In this document: piece by piece, positions 33,948-44,091 of the stretch
Numbering within the stretch: the first letter of the stretch is position 1
Layout: each line of letters begins with the position of its first letter
DNA from: Flavicella sediminum
GTDB lineage: Bacteria; Bacteroidota; Bacteroidia; Flavobacteriales; Flavobacteriaceae
Direction of reading: 5' to 3'
Length of the DNA stretch: 64,000 nt
NCBI RefSeq assembly: GCF_006381105.1
Contig: NZ_VDET01000002.1
Coordinates: 310,001-374,000 of the forward strand
Program-made: the position numbers and the translations under genes
Notes under the pieces: model-generated
The model's database searches: none
What the model was told of the DNA's origin: nothing
What the model saw: only the letters and a program-made list of their open reading frames with translations

Positions 33948-35399
33948 CTACTTATCTAATTGAGGATATGCAGATCTATTCTTTAGAGGAAACTGACTGT
34001 TCAACAATTGACGCATTCTGATGACTTCCTTTTCGTAGATAGTCTCTTCTATAAGATTTTTATTTTCTAACTTATAATCCTGCTTACAGGTATAAAATTC
34101 ACTATCAATTACTTTATCATCTGTATTACTCCACCATTCTGTGTACCTAAATTGTCCATCGGTACAAGTAAATCCCATAATATTTTTTCCTCTAGGATAC
34201 AGACTATAAGCCCCCTTTTTCCAATTCTTGTTTGGCGCATCTACAAGTGACAATATACTGTTTCCATCTAGTGCGTGTGTTGTTAAGCCACATGCTTCCG
34301 CCAAGGTTGGAAATAGATCTACATTTTCTACTAAAGCATTTGATTTTTTATTCGTTACACGTTTTTTATAACTAGTTTCTCTACTAATAATTAAAGGCAC
34401 ATTTACATCAATTTCAAAATTGGAGTGCTTACACCATGCGCCATATTCACCTAATTTATAACCGTGATCACTCATTAAAACAACAAGTGTATTTTTACGT
34501 AAATCAAGCTCCTCTAAAGCCTTCATTACTTTTCCCATTTGAGCATCTATATAACTAATAGAAGCATGATAGCCGTGGATTAGCTTTTTAGAAGTGGCAT
34601 CATCTAAAAGACCTTGTTTTGGTATTCCATAATAATTACGCAATTCCCCCCATTTTGATAACGATAACCTAAACATATCTTTTGGAGCTACTTTTGCCGG
34701 TACGCTAAAATCTTCTTCTTCATACAAATCCCAATATTTTTTAGGAGCATTAAAAGGAAGATGTGGTTTTGTTAGGCCGACAAACATCATAAACTTGTCG
34801 TCTTTTATTTTTTGGAGTGTTTCTATTGCTTTTTTTGTAGCACGCCCATCTTTATAAGCTTCATCCGCAACATCTACACATTCAAAAGCAGGTCCATTTG
34901 ACTTGATACCCGCTTTTTTCAAACTATCAATTAAAGTCAGATTTTCCGGTTTTACCCAAGAATTAGACTCTTTTGGAATATGAATGCTCCAACTAGCTTT
35001 ATCATCTGTGGTATGATGATAAACTTTACCAACACTAACGGTTGTATAACCATTAGATTTAAAAAACTGAGGTAAGCTTACCTTATTTTTATGCCTACTA
35101 CGTAAGGGTGTAAAAATGGAATAAATACCAATATTTTCCGGTTTTAAACCCGTTAAAATACTCATTCTAGAAGGTGCACAAATGGCTTGCTGTGCATACG
35201 CTTTTTGAAACAAGACTCCGTCTTTTGCCAAAGCATCAATATGAGGACTTTGCACTAATTGATTACCATAACAACCAAGCTCAGGACGTAAATCATCAAC
35301 TAAAAAGACAACTACATTTGGTTGTTCTTGGGCTAACATCTTGTAGCAGTATACAAAATCGAAAATCACAAAAAGCAGTAGTAAACTTATTTTTTTCAT
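33948..35399 (-). CDS. S1 sulfatase, iduronate-2-sulfatase-like
   Basis: A 483-aa sulfatase with a Sec signal peptide (ending LAQE) and no clear lipobox, so probably periplasmic. Metal Asp35-Asp36 lie in [13 protein letters not shown] and the formylglycine motif CAPSR has Cys74. [14 protein letters not shown] and CKHSNFE fit the family's remaining metal and substrate residues. It lies 6 bp after the second GH78 gene, suggesting desulfation is coupled to rhamnose removal. It resembles the sulfatase at 23249 in family but is clearly divergent from it. Confidence 0.93.
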   Translation of the reverse strand: MKKISLLLLFVIFDFVYCYKMLAQEQPNVVVFLVDDLRPELGCYGNQLVQSPHIDALAKDGVLFQKAYAQQAICAPSRMSILTGLKPENIGIYSIFTPLRSRHKNKVSLPQFFKSNGYTTVSVGKVYHHTTDDKASWSIHIPKESNSWVKPENLTLIDSLKKAGIKSNGPAFECVDVADEAYKDGRATKKAIETLQKIKDDKFMMFVGLTKPHLPFNAPKKYWDLYEEEDFSVPAKVAPKDMFRLSLSKWGELRNYYGIPKQGLLDDATSKKLIHGYHASISYIDAQMGKVMKALEELDLRKNTLVVLMSDHGYKLGEYGAWCKHSNFEIDVNVPLIISRETSYKKRVTNKKSNALVENVDLFPTLAEACGLTTHALDGNSILSLVDAPNKNWKKGAYSLYPRGKNIMGFTCTDGQFRYTEWWSNTDDKVIDSEFYTCKQDYKLENKNLIEETIYEKEVIRMRQLLNSQFPLKNRSAYPQLDK

Positions 35400-35405
35400 T
35401 ATTCT

Positions 35406-38180
35406 TTATTTGATAATTGTTTGAAACTTATAGGTTCCTGGCTGTACGAAAAGCTCAAAACAGTTTTTCTTTTTACCAACAAACTCTACTCCAGCAACCA
35501 TCTCAACAGCGACTCCATTTACCAACAATTGTTTATTGGTGTTTCCTTGAACAATGACTATTGCAGTTGTATTTGGTGGAATTGTAGCTTCCAGTTTAAA
35601 ACTATTGTTTACAATTTCCCAAGAACTTGACACCTTTCCATAAGTTGTCTTTAAACTTGCAGATGCCGAAGTTAATGGTTGACTTGCTTCGGGTGCTATT
35701 CTAATTCTTTTATAACCCGCTTCCAAAGGAGCAATTCCTGCAATACGCTCATACATCCATTCTCCTATAGCTCCATAAGCATAATGATTTAAGCTATTCA
35801 TATCCATCGGATTAAAGCCTTCCTCTTTACTATAACTATTCCAACGTTCCCAAATAGTTGTTGCCCCTTGATTTATTGAGTAAAACCACGATGGATAGGT
35901 TTCATTAAACAATAATTTATACATGAGGTCAATTTCTCCTGTTTCATCTAAAACTTCTGATAATAAAGGTGTTCCTAAAAACCCCGTACGTAAATGATTA
36001 TCCGCTTCACTTATTTTCCCCAATAGCTGTGCTTTGGCATTTTCTCTATTATCATCCGACAATAAGTCAAATGCTAATGCTAACAAATAGGAAGTTTGAG
36101 TTGCTGTAACTTCTTTCACTTTTCCTTTGTTAAAAAATGTATTTTCAAAGGCTTGCGCTACATTTTGATACAAAGCTTCGTATTTTTCTTGATCTTCCTT
36201 TTTTCCTAAAACGGCAGCCGTTTTTGCTGTTAACTTGGCTGAATGTGCAAAAAATGCAGTCCCTATTAAATCATGAGATGTGTCTCCTTTATTTTTTCCG
36301 TTTTTAGGATACGGTTGTAACCAATCGGCAAACGAATTCATATGAGAAATATATTTTTTTGACGTTTCCTGATGATGTTGTACCCATTTTTTCATCATGT
36401 CATAATTTTCTTCTAAAACACTTATATCTCCCGATCTAAAATAAATTTTCCAAGGAATAATTGTACAAACATCTCCCCAACCTGAGCTCACTTTTTTATT
36501 ATTCAAAACGTCAGGTACAACCCAAGGTATTCCACCATTATCATATTGAGATTCGCGAACACTTTGCAACCAACTTGCCCAAAAATTATGAACTTTGGCA
36601 TTAAACATGGATGTAGGTCCAAAAACCTGCGCATCACCCGTCCATCCCATACGTTCATCTCGTTGCGGACAATCTGTTGGAATGTCGAAAAAATTACCTC
36701 TTAGTCCCCAAACGATATTACTTTGCAACTGGTTTAATTTTTCATGCGACGATGTAAACGTCCCGTTATCTTCAAAATTAGAATACTGAACCAGACCTGT
36801 TACCCATTCTTTTGTTGGCTTTTTAGATGTATCAAACCCACTTAATTCTACATAACGAAATCCGTGGAAAGTAAATTTAGGCATCCATTCTACAAGGCCA
36901 TCTTCAGCCGCCGTATAATAATTTGTAGACTGAGCGCTTCTATAATTTTTTGTATAAAAAGAACCATCAGGAGCTAACATTTCTGCAAATCTAATTTTCA
37001 ATGTTTCCCCTTTTTTCATCGGTACTTTTACTAAGGGCACACCTACCATATTTTGTTTTAAATCGAAAATAACAGTTTTGCCTTTTTCAATTATTTCTTT
37101 GGAGGTTACTCTAATTTTTGTTTTTACAGTGGCATGCCTTTTTGGCTCAAGTTTAATTTTATCGGTCACCACATAAGTATTTACCGATGCCCAATTTTTG
37201 TCATCAAAATTATTTGTTGTCCATTCTGGCATTTCAAAATTGGCATCATAGGTTTCTCCATCATAAATTTCTGAAAGTCTAATTGGTCCCTTTGTGCTTC
37301 CCTTCCAAGTATCATCAGAAAGAATCAATTCTTTAGCACCATCTTTCATCGTCAACTCTAGCTGACAAAGTACTTTTGGCGATTCTGTATCACTCCAATA
37401 AGACTTCATCCATCCCAACCTTCCTGAGTGCCAAGCAGCGGCTAACTCTATTCCAATTGTATTTTGTCCAGATTCTATCAAATCGGTCACATCATAAGTA
37501 ATGGTTTCTATTCGTTTTTTATAGGGTGTATATCCAGGTGGCATTACATCATCACTTACATCTTCTCCATTAATAGTTACATCAAAAGCACCTTTAGCAG
37601 TTATGTACAACCTTGCTAAAATCACATCATCAGACAATTCAAAACCTTTTCTTAGGTACTGGGGTCTGTGAATAATATTATCTTGACTTCCTAAAACCTT
37701 TTCTTCTTTAGTTGGCAGGCCTATCCATTTTGCCTTCCAATCACTATTGTTTAACAAACCTAATTCAAAATGATTGACATCACTCCATTTAGAAGCCTCA
37801 TTATCTTGATTCCAGTATTTTACTTGCCAATATACCTTTTGGCGAGACGTTAATTTCTTTCCATTGTATTTTACCCAAGATGATTGATTAGAACTCTGCT
37901 TCTTAGAGTCCCACAAGTCAGCATTATTTGGTAAAAGTTTCGGATTACTTGCTACGATGATTTGATATGACTGTTGATCTTTAACGTTTTTAGAAACTGG
38001 CAATTTCCAAGAAAATGTTGGTTTAGAATCGTAAAATCCTAACGGATTTTTAAACCCTTCAGAGACGGTTAAATCTTCAGCTTGTTTTAGTATTTCTTTT
38101 TCTTTGCAGGAAACAAAACTAAAAAAAGTAAAGCACCCAACGGCGAATAAGATATATCTGAAATTTATTTTTTTAAACAT
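35406..38180 (-). CDS. GH78 alpha-L-rhamnosidase, lipoprotein (second of a tandem pair)
   Basis: A 924-aa lipoprotein (FVSC, Cys25). Domain order is N-terminal Ig-like Rha78A_N domain (about 40-135), sugar-binding jelly rolls with DVTINGEDVSDD, the (alpha/alpha)6 catalytic barrel, and a C-terminal beta-sandwich. The general-acid region is CPQRDERMGWTGDAQ and the base region TTIWERWNSYS, both intact. It removes terminal alpha-L-rhamnose by inversion. It is 3 bp downstream of a GH78 of identical length and 6 bp upstream of a sulfatase, all in one operon. The pair probably splits work between differently linked or sulfated rhamnosides (inference). Confidence 0.95.
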   Translation of the reverse strand: MFKKINFRYILFAVGCFTFFSFVSCKEKEILKQAEDLTVSEGFKNPLGFYDSKPTFSWKLPVSKNVKDQQSYQIIVASNPKLLPNNADLWDSKKQSSNQSSWVKYNGKKLTSRQKVYWQVKYWNQDNEASKWSDVNHFELGLLNNSDWKAKWIGLPTKEEKVLGSQDNIIHRPQYLRKGFELSDDVILARLYITAKGAFDVTINGEDVSDDVMPPGYTPYKKRIETITYDVTDLIESGQNTIGIELAAAWHSGRLGWMKSYWSDTESPKVLCQLELTMKDGAKELILSDDTWKGSTKGPIRLSEIYDGETYDANFEMPEWTTNNFDDKNWASVNTYVVTDKIKLEPKRHATVKTKIRVTSKEIIEKGKTVIFDLKQNMVGVPLVKVPMKKGETLKIRFAEMLAPDGSFYTKNYRSAQSTNYYTAAEDGLVEWMPKFTFHGFRYVELSGFDTSKKPTKEWVTGLVQYSNFEDNGTFTSSHEKLNQLQSNIVWGLRGNFFDIPTDCPQRDERMGWTGDAQVFGPTSMFNAKVHNFWASWLQSVRESQYDNGGIPWVVPDVLNNKKVSSGWGDVCTIIPWKIYFRSGDISVLEENYDMMKKWVQHHQETSKKYISHMNSFADWLQPYPKNGKNKGDTSHDLIGTAFFAHSAKLTAKTAAVLGKKEDQEKYEALYQNVAQAFENTFFNKGKVKEVTATQTSYLLALAFDLLSDDNRENAKAQLLGKISEADNHLRTGFLGTPLLSEVLDETGEIDLMYKLLFNETYPSWFYSINQGATTIWERWNSYSKEEGFNPMDMNSLNHYAYGAIGEWMYERIAGIAPLEAGYKRIRIAPEASQPLTSASASLKTTYGKVSSSWEIVNNSFKLEATIPPNTTAIVIVQGNTNKQLLVNGVAVEMVAGVEFVGKKKNCFELFVQPGTYKFQTIIK

Positions 38181-38183
38181 GTT

Positions 38184-40958
38184 TTAAAATTTAGTTTGAA
38201 ATTTATAGGTACCAGGCTCTGCTACTATTTTGTTTGATTGATCAGATTTTATCATTTTTAAATTTACTGTTTTCTTGAAAGCATTTCCGTTTACCAATAA
38301 ATCATCTAATTTACCAAATGGTATATAGATTTCTGCAGATGTATTTGGTGGAATTACCACTTCTAAATAAAAGATACCTTCTTCTATTTTCCAGGATGAT
38401 AAAGCCTCACCAAAAGATGTTTCAACACTTGCTGAAGCCGATGTTAATCTTTCATTTAGAACAGGTGCAATTTTAATTTTTTTATACCCAGGCGAAAGTG
38501 GTGAGAGTCCAGCGATACGTTCATACATCCACTGCCCTATTGCTCCATAAGCATAATGATTCAAGCTATTCATACTTTGCGGATTGAAACCATCTTTTTT
38601 ACTAAAACTATTCCAACGTTCCCACATAGTTGTAGCCCCTTGATTGATCGAATAAAACCAGGACGGGTAAGTTTCCTTAAATAAAATTTTATACATTAAA
38701 TCAATTTCTCCCATCGCATCTAAAACCTTTGGCAATATAGGCGTTCCTAAAAAGCCTGTTCCTAAATGATAATTTGCTTTCTTAATTTCGGCAAGTAAAT
38801 GTTTTTGTGCTTTTCGTTTTGTTTCTGGTTTTAATAAATCAAAATGTATCGCAAGTAAATAGCTAGTTTGAGTTTGTATTTTATTTTTGAATTTTCCATT
38901 TTCATCAAAAAACTTATTTTCAAAAGCAGACGCAATAGACTCGTATAGGTTTTGGTATTTTTTTTGATCTTCCGTTTTGCCAAGTACTTTTGCTATTTTA
39001 GAAACCAAATGTGCAGAATGTGCAAAATAAGCTGTATTGATTAGTGGTTTTGGCGTATCTCCTCTATTTCCAATTTTCCCGTCTTTCTCAGGATAAGGCT
39101 GTAACCAATCGGCAAAGGAATACATGTTAGGAATATAATTTTTAGACTTGGATTGGTAATAAGCAACCCATTTTTTTGCCATTTCATAATTTTCTTCCAA
39201 GACATTTATATCACCCGTAATATTGTAAAGATCCCAAGGAATGATTACACAGGCATCACCCCAACCCGAACTTGCATTGTTGTTTTGAAGTACATCGGGT
39301 ATAATAAAAGGAACTAAACCATTACTATGTTCCGATTGTGTTTCACGCATACTTTGCAACCAAGCTGTCCAAAAAGAATGGGTATCATAATTAAACATAG
39401 CTGTTGGTGAAATTACTTGTGCATCACCAGTCCAACCCAAACGCTCATCACGTTGTGGGCAATCAGTAGGCACATCGAAAAAATTATCTCTTAGGCCCCA
39501 AGTAATATTGCTTTGTAATTGATTTAACTTTTGATGAGACGATGTAAAAGCCCCATTTTTCTCAAAATTAGAATGTTGCACCAAACCTTTTACCCATGTT
39601 CCGTCTGGGGTAGCCTTTTTATCATAGCCACTCAACTCAACAAATTGAAACCCATGAAATGTAAATTTAGGTGTATACTCAATAATACCATTTTTAGCGG
39701 CGATATAATAATCTGTAGATTTTGCAGAACGGTAATTTTTTGTATAAAAAGTTCCATCGGATAATAACATTTCAGAAAAGCGAATTTTTAAAGTGTCTCC
39801 TTTTTTCATTGGTACGCTTACTTTTGGCACCCCCACCATATTCTGTTTTAAATTAAAAACAGCTGCAGTATTCGTTACTGAAACTACTTCTGCGTGCTCA
39901 ATAATTGCTTTTACTTTAACTGTATTATGCCGCTTTGGCCTTAGCTCAACAGCAGCTTCAATAGCCTCAACCTCCACATTTTCCCATGTTGTATCGTCAA
40001 AATTAGAAGTCGCCCAATTTGGCATTTCAAAATTTGCATCATAGGTTTCTCCATCATAAATTCCCGAAAATCTTATAGGACCAGAAGTACTTCCTTTCCA
40101 ACTTTCATCAGAAACAATTGTTTGTTTAGAACCATCATTCAGAACTACTTCCAATTGGCATAATATTTTTGGTGATGCAAAATTTTGATACAAAGCCTTC
40201 CCTCTACTAATTCTACCAGAATGCCAACCAGAAGCCAATTCCACGGCTAAAACATTTTTTTTTGAAGTTAGCAAATGAGTTACATCATAGGTCATCGTTT
40301 CAATCCGATGATTGTAGGGCGTCCAGCCTGGGGTCATTACATCATCACTAACATCTTTTCCGTTTAAATGCACGTCAAAAACACCTTTAGCCGTGATGTA
40401 TAATCTTGCCGAGGCCACATCAGCAGACAGGTCAAATCCTTTTCTTAAATACTGAGGTTTGTGTATTAAAAACTTCCGAACACCTTTGATACTATCTTTA
40501 GCCGTATCTAATCCAGTCCATTTGGCTTTCCAATCGCTATTATGAAGCAAGCCTAATTCAAAAGTATTTACTGTGCTCCATGTTGAAACATTTTTATCCT
40601 GATTCCAATACCGAACTTGCCAAAATACTTTTTGTTTTGACTCTAATGCTTTTCCTTTATATTTTACAAAAGTAGATTGTGGACTTTCTTGTTTACCCGA
40701 ATCCCATAAATCGGCCTTATTTGGTAATAATGCTAAAGAACTAGCCACAACGATTTGATACGCTGTTTGCTTTTTAATATCATTAGAAACAGGTAGTTTC
40801 CATGAAAATGTTGGTTTAGCATTGTAAAATCCGATCGGATTTTTAAAATTTTCTGAAACAGTTAGTTCTTCTGGTTTTAATTGTTCATTTATGGAGCAAG
40901 CGCTTAAAACTGATAAAGCAAGAATACTAAATGTTAAAAAAAAATATTGAATCTTCAT
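38184..40958 (-). CDS. GH78 alpha-L-rhamnosidase, lipoprotein (first of a tandem pair)
   Basis: A 924-aa lipoprotein (LSAC, Cys21), the same length and domain order as its neighbour. The Rha78A_N Ig-like domain (TAYQIVVASS, LWDSGKQ, VFWQVRYWNQD) is followed by jelly rolls, a catalytic barrel with CPQRDERLGWTGDAQ and TTMWERWNSFS, and a C-terminal beta-sandwich. Identity to the second copy is high in the catalytic domain and lower in the signal and C-terminus, as expected of an established tandem duplication. It starts 20 bp after the PL7-like gene. Confidence 0.95.
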   Translation of the reverse strand: MKIQYFFLTFSILALSVLSACSINEQLKPEELTVSENFKNPIGFYNAKPTFSWKLPVSNDIKKQTAYQIVVASSLALLPNKADLWDSGKQESPQSTFVKYKGKALESKQKVFWQVRYWNQDKNVSTWSTVNTFELGLLHNSDWKAKWTGLDTAKDSIKGVRKFLIHKPQYLRKGFDLSADVASARLYITAKGVFDVHLNGKDVSDDVMTPGWTPYNHRIETMTYDVTHLLTSKKNVLAVELASGWHSGRISRGKALYQNFASPKILCQLEVVLNDGSKQTIVSDESWKGSTSGPIRFSGIYDGETYDANFEMPNWATSNFDDTTWENVEVEAIEAAVELRPKRHNTVKVKAIIEHAEVVSVTNTAAVFNLKQNMVGVPKVSVPMKKGDTLKIRFSEMLLSDGTFYTKNYRSAKSTDYYIAAKNGIIEYTPKFTFHGFQFVELSGYDKKATPDGTWVKGLVQHSNFEKNGAFTSSHQKLNQLQSNITWGLRDNFFDVPTDCPQRDERLGWTGDAQVISPTAMFNYDTHSFWTAWLQSMRETQSEHSNGLVPFIIPDVLQNNNASSGWGDACVIIPWDLYNITGDINVLEENYEMAKKWVAYYQSKSKNYIPNMYSFADWLQPYPEKDGKIGNRGDTPKPLINTAYFAHSAHLVSKIAKVLGKTEDQKKYQNLYESIASAFENKFFDENGKFKNKIQTQTSYLLAIHFDLLKPETKRKAQKHLLAEIKKANYHLGTGFLGTPILPKVLDAMGEIDLMYKILFKETYPSWFYSINQGATTMWERWNSFSKKDGFNPQSMNSLNHYAYGAIGQWMYERIAGLSPLSPGYKKIKIAPVLNERLTSASASVETSFGEALSSWKIEEGIFYLEVVIPPNTSAEIYIPFGKLDDLLVNGNAFKKTVNLKMIKSDQSNKIVAEPGTYKFQTKF

Positions 40959-40978
40959 GGTATGGATAACTTAAATTT

Positions 40979-41704
40979 CTATTCTCTTGTAATATTGGTT
41001 ACGGTATTACTTAAATTCTTTATCATTTTATTATTGGAATATACTCCCCATCTAAAATGATAAAGTGCCGCTGTGTTTCCTTTTGTACTTTCTTCAGAAA
41101 TCCCAGTAAACTTTAGTTCATCATTGAAATACACCTCCATTTCTTTTCCGTTACTCCTTATTTTTATTTTGAAACTTTTATTACCTGTTGCCCAATCTTC
41201 ATCCGTAGAAATTCGACTATTACCATTGGCCCTAGACCCAACATTGATTCTTCCATTGGTTCTAACTTCCACTCTAAGTTGTGGTCCACAACAGCCTGCA
41301 AATAATTGTGCAATAGTATAAGTCTCATCTAGCTTACCACTTGGTTTCATTGTAGCTTCTAAAATATGCCACTCTGCTCCTTCTTTCCATTTTAAGCCCT
41401 GACCTGCTTCCGTTCTAGCATGTTTTCGTTCTCCAATATATTCATCACCATCAAAAAGTTTGAATATTTGTTTATTTGCTTCTTCTTCGTACCATTTTGC
41501 AACTTTATTAAAGTTTTTTCGCTCAACATCATCATCTATAACAGTAAATAAATTGAAAGGGTTGGGAATACCTTCATTTGGAATGAGTGGAATTGTATTT
41601 CCTTCTTCTTGCACTTGTTCTTCTTCTAAAATAACATGATCACTGTTACCTGAACAACTGAAAAGCACAAAACAACCATAAATATAAAACACGATTTTTT
41701 TCAT
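40979..41704 (-). CDS. PL7-like jelly-roll polysaccharide lyase-like lipoprotein
   Basis: I use the ATG at 41704, which gives a clean lipoprotein signal (LFSC, Cys17) and 241 aa; an upstream ATG at 41731 adds nine residues. The body resembles the alginate-lyase-2/PL7 beta-jelly roll: HARTEAGQ (Arg97, Glu99), IAQLF (Gln133), and YHFRWGVYSN (Tyr222). PL7 enzymes normally have QIH or QVH at the second site; here His is replaced by Phe135. PL28 ulvan lyases share this fold, so a uronate-rhamnose lyase or a non-catalytic binding role are both possible. It starts just downstream of a clear motif copy and precedes the two GH78 genes. Confidence 0.65.
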   Translation of the reverse strand: MKKIVFYIYGCFVLFSCSGNSDHVILEEEQVQEEGNTIPLIPNEGIPNPFNLFTVIDDDVERKNFNKVAKWYEEEANKQIFKLFDGDEYIGERKHARTEAGQGLKWKEGAEWHILEATMKPSGKLDETYTIAQLFAGCCGPQLRVEVRTNGRINVGSRANGNSRISTDEDWATGNKSFKIKIRSNGKEMEVYFNDELKFTGISEESTKGNTAALYHFRWGVYSNNKMIKNLSNTVTNITRE

Positions 41705-41756
41705 AAGAAAAAGTTTAAAATAGAAAAGCAAGATTCCTTTTTTTTATAGAAAAACA

Positions 41757-41776
41757 ATCCTGCTCTGTACTGATAA
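41757..41776 (+). promoter_or_regulatory. Bipartite operator-like motif upstream of the PL7-like gene
   Basis: ATCCTGCTCTGTACTGATAA, one of the three clearest copies. It lies 53-72 bp before the start at 41704, between it and the stop of the preceding gene. Confidence 0.55.
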
Positions 41777-41786
41777 ATATGATTAA

Positions 41787-43709
41787 TCAAATTATTTGTA
41801 GCGTACAAATAACTTCTTTGTAATTTTTTGGAAAGTCCACCATTACTGGAAGTGCTTCCATTCCTGGCACCTGATTAAAAACCCTAGCTTTTTCAGATTC
41901 TTTTATTCGCAATGGCACACTTGTTTCTACCACTACAACTCCTTCTTTTTTATGAATTTCTATAATTTTAGAGGAGACCTGAACCACCTTTTCTCCTGTT
42001 GATGAAATTATTGGCAATACTAAGACATCTCCATTGTCTTTTTTTGAAGTTCTTTTTGCCCTTATTATGGTTTTTTCTGTATCAAAAATATAGTTCAACT
42101 TAAAATTAGCCTCCTCATTTAAGGCTTTCTTTTCTCTATTTGTTAAAGTGGTGTCAATTTCAAAATTAATCCTATCATTTATATCCTTGTAGCTTACTTT
42201 CGCTTTTAAATCATAGATATTCGTAAACCACTCCCCCTCAACAATACGCTCAACTCTTGGTGTCAAACAAAAATCTTCACCCGGTTGTGGTTGCTGATTA
42301 TTAGGCTCAACCAATAAATACTCAGCCATACTCGCAGTAAATATAGGCCCTACTTTTTCATGCCATAATACATTTAACGCACCTCCTGTTCCTGCTACAG
42401 AATATTTTTTCTTCCATATTTGATCGTAAGAAGACACAGTACTTTTCCATGGCCCCCTTGCACCCAACCAAACATCTAATTCCGGAAAATGCTTTACGCC
42501 ATTATTGGAACTTCTAGGCAACGACTGCTCTTTATTTACACTCATTATTTTTTCACTGTTATCTAATACAAAAGCTAAATTTTTTGCATGAGAAAAAGTG
42601 TGATGTATACATGGTTTTTCTCCATGTGTTTCATAATGCAATCCTCCTGACAAAAGTCCATTTACGGTACAACGTGCTAACAACTCCGTATTCATAACTG
42701 CAGCCGTACCAAAAGTAGGGTTTCTATCTGCCATTAATGAAAACGCAGGCTGACAACCATCCGTAGTTCTACTTCCCCAATAAGTCCATTTATTTTGCCT
42801 AGTTCCCCAGCTATTGTCCCATGCTCCATCTGGCAACATAAACTCCAAATGTCCATTCATAGACTCCGTAAGCAATTGCAATAATGCTTCATCTTTTTCT
42901 ATAAGAGCATACTGAACCACTCCATTTAATGTTTCTTCTACATTATAGCCCAAATCTATAGGATACAAACCTTTAATGCTTTTATCATTATCTGGCTTAT
43001 CTTCACCAAAAATGAGTTTATTTGGCTCAGTCAAATATTCTGGAATAAGTGCCGCAAATTCTTTACTTCTTACAATATATTTTTCTTCATTAAAGTATGC
43101 TCCTAAAAAACGAAGTGCATAAATAGCTGTAAATCTATAATTAATATGACTAAAATGCATGTCAAATTTCCGATAAACAAATTCTATTCCAGATTTCAAA
43201 CGTTCTTCCCACTTCTTTTTCATTTTCTTAGTCAAAAGATGACCATGATGATGCAAGGCTTCACCCAAGGCAATTGCCGTAAAAACGGTAATACCATTCC
43301 ATGATTTAGGGTTTATATCATTTGTCCAACTTCCGCTTCCGTCTGGTTTGTCAACATTTTTAGACCAATCCATTAATTTGATTGCTGCATCTAAATATTT
43401 TTGATCTCCCGTTGCATCAGCCATATACATTAAAGGGTAAATAGCATCATTGCAACGTCCATGAATTGTACTACATGCATGGCAATACAAAGCGCCATCT
43501 TCTACAGACTTGCTTTTATCATGAATTTGATCGCGTAGCATTGCATCGCACCAAACTTTTAAAAGTTGGAAGGATTGCTTTTGAAATGCTGTCATATCAT
43601 TAAGAGATACAACTTTATACTTATTGCCTGCCCCGACACAAGCATGCATAGGTAATAGTAAACCTAAACTTCCAATTGCCGAAATATTTATAAACGAACG
43701 TCTTTTCAT
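41787..43709 (-). CDS. Unassigned Tat-exported toroid/beta-sandwich protein, lyase-like
   Basis: A 640-aa protein I cannot place in a named family. MKRRSFINISAIGSLG looks like a twin-arginine signal, possibly with lipidation at MHAC (Cys24). Residues about 40-380 look like an alpha/alpha toroid rich in aromatic and His motifs (LYCHACSTIHGRCND, WGSRTTDGCQPAFS). Residues about 390-640 look like the beta-sandwich found after such toroids in heparinase-type lyases (GTGGALNVLWHEKVGPIF). This architecture fits a polysaccharide lyase or an oligosaccharide dehydratase. It lies between the BNR_4 lyase and the PL7-like gene with gaps of 382 and 82 bp, so it may have its own promoter. Confidence 0.6.
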   Translation of the reverse strand: MKRRSFINISAIGSLGLLLPMHACVGAGNKYKVVSLNDMTAFQKQSFQLLKVWCDAMLRDQIHDKSKSVEDGALYCHACSTIHGRCNDAIYPLMYMADATGDQKYLDAAIKLMDWSKNVDKPDGSGSWTNDINPKSWNGITVFTAIALGEALHHHGHLLTKKMKKKWEERLKSGIEFVYRKFDMHFSHINYRFTAIYALRFLGAYFNEEKYIVRSKEFAALIPEYLTEPNKLIFGEDKPDNDKSIKGLYPIDLGYNVEETLNGVVQYALIEKDEALLQLLTESMNGHLEFMLPDGAWDNSWGTRQNKWTYWGSRTTDGCQPAFSLMADRNPTFGTAAVMNTELLARCTVNGLLSGGLHYETHGEKPCIHHTFSHAKNLAFVLDNSEKIMSVNKEQSLPRSSNNGVKHFPELDVWLGARGPWKSTVSSYDQIWKKKYSVAGTGGALNVLWHEKVGPIFTASMAEYLLVEPNNQQPQPGEDFCLTPRVERIVEGEWFTNIYDLKAKVSYKDINDRINFEIDTTLTNREKKALNEEANFKLNYIFDTEKTIIRAKRTSKKDNGDVLVLPIISSTGEKVVQVSSKIIEIHKKEGVVVVETSVPLRIKESEKARVFNQVPGMEALPVMVDFPKNYKEVICTLQII

Positions 43710-44091
43710 TTTTATTTTGATTTTTGAATTGTTTTATAAAAAGCGGTTAGAAGCCTCAGGAACTCAGTAATTGTTCAGATATACTGTGGCCACCTGATAT
43801 GGTTCTTATTATTTAATTTCTGTAGTTTTTATTGATATGGCCGCTAAAAACTTCCAGTAATCTTAAACAAATGATTATTTATTATAAACCAACCTAAGTA
43901 TTGATATATGCCATACACTGTTTCTAAAACTCAACCATTCTAGAAACATTTTAAAATTATAAAAATGTAACTGCTTTTTAATAAATACTCACATTACAAA
44001 CACCATCCTCCTCTTTAAGGTAAAAAGTAGGAAACATGAATTTAATTCGTTCAAAAAAAAACTTTTTTTAGAAGTAGTTTTTCAGCTTTAA
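43710..44091. other. Intergenic region between the BNR_4 lyase and the toroid gene
   Basis: This 382-bp AT-rich stretch has no gene. It contains a short inverted repeat (GTTTCTA at 43920-43926, TAGAAAC at 43941-43947) without a T-run. A weak motif-like sequence near 43770 (ATACTGTGGCCACCTGAT) is too degenerate to call. Confidence 0.4.

Noticed and set aside
43760-43790. Motif-like sequence before the toroid gene
   Set aside because: Only CTGT and CCTGAT fragments match, with wrong spacing.
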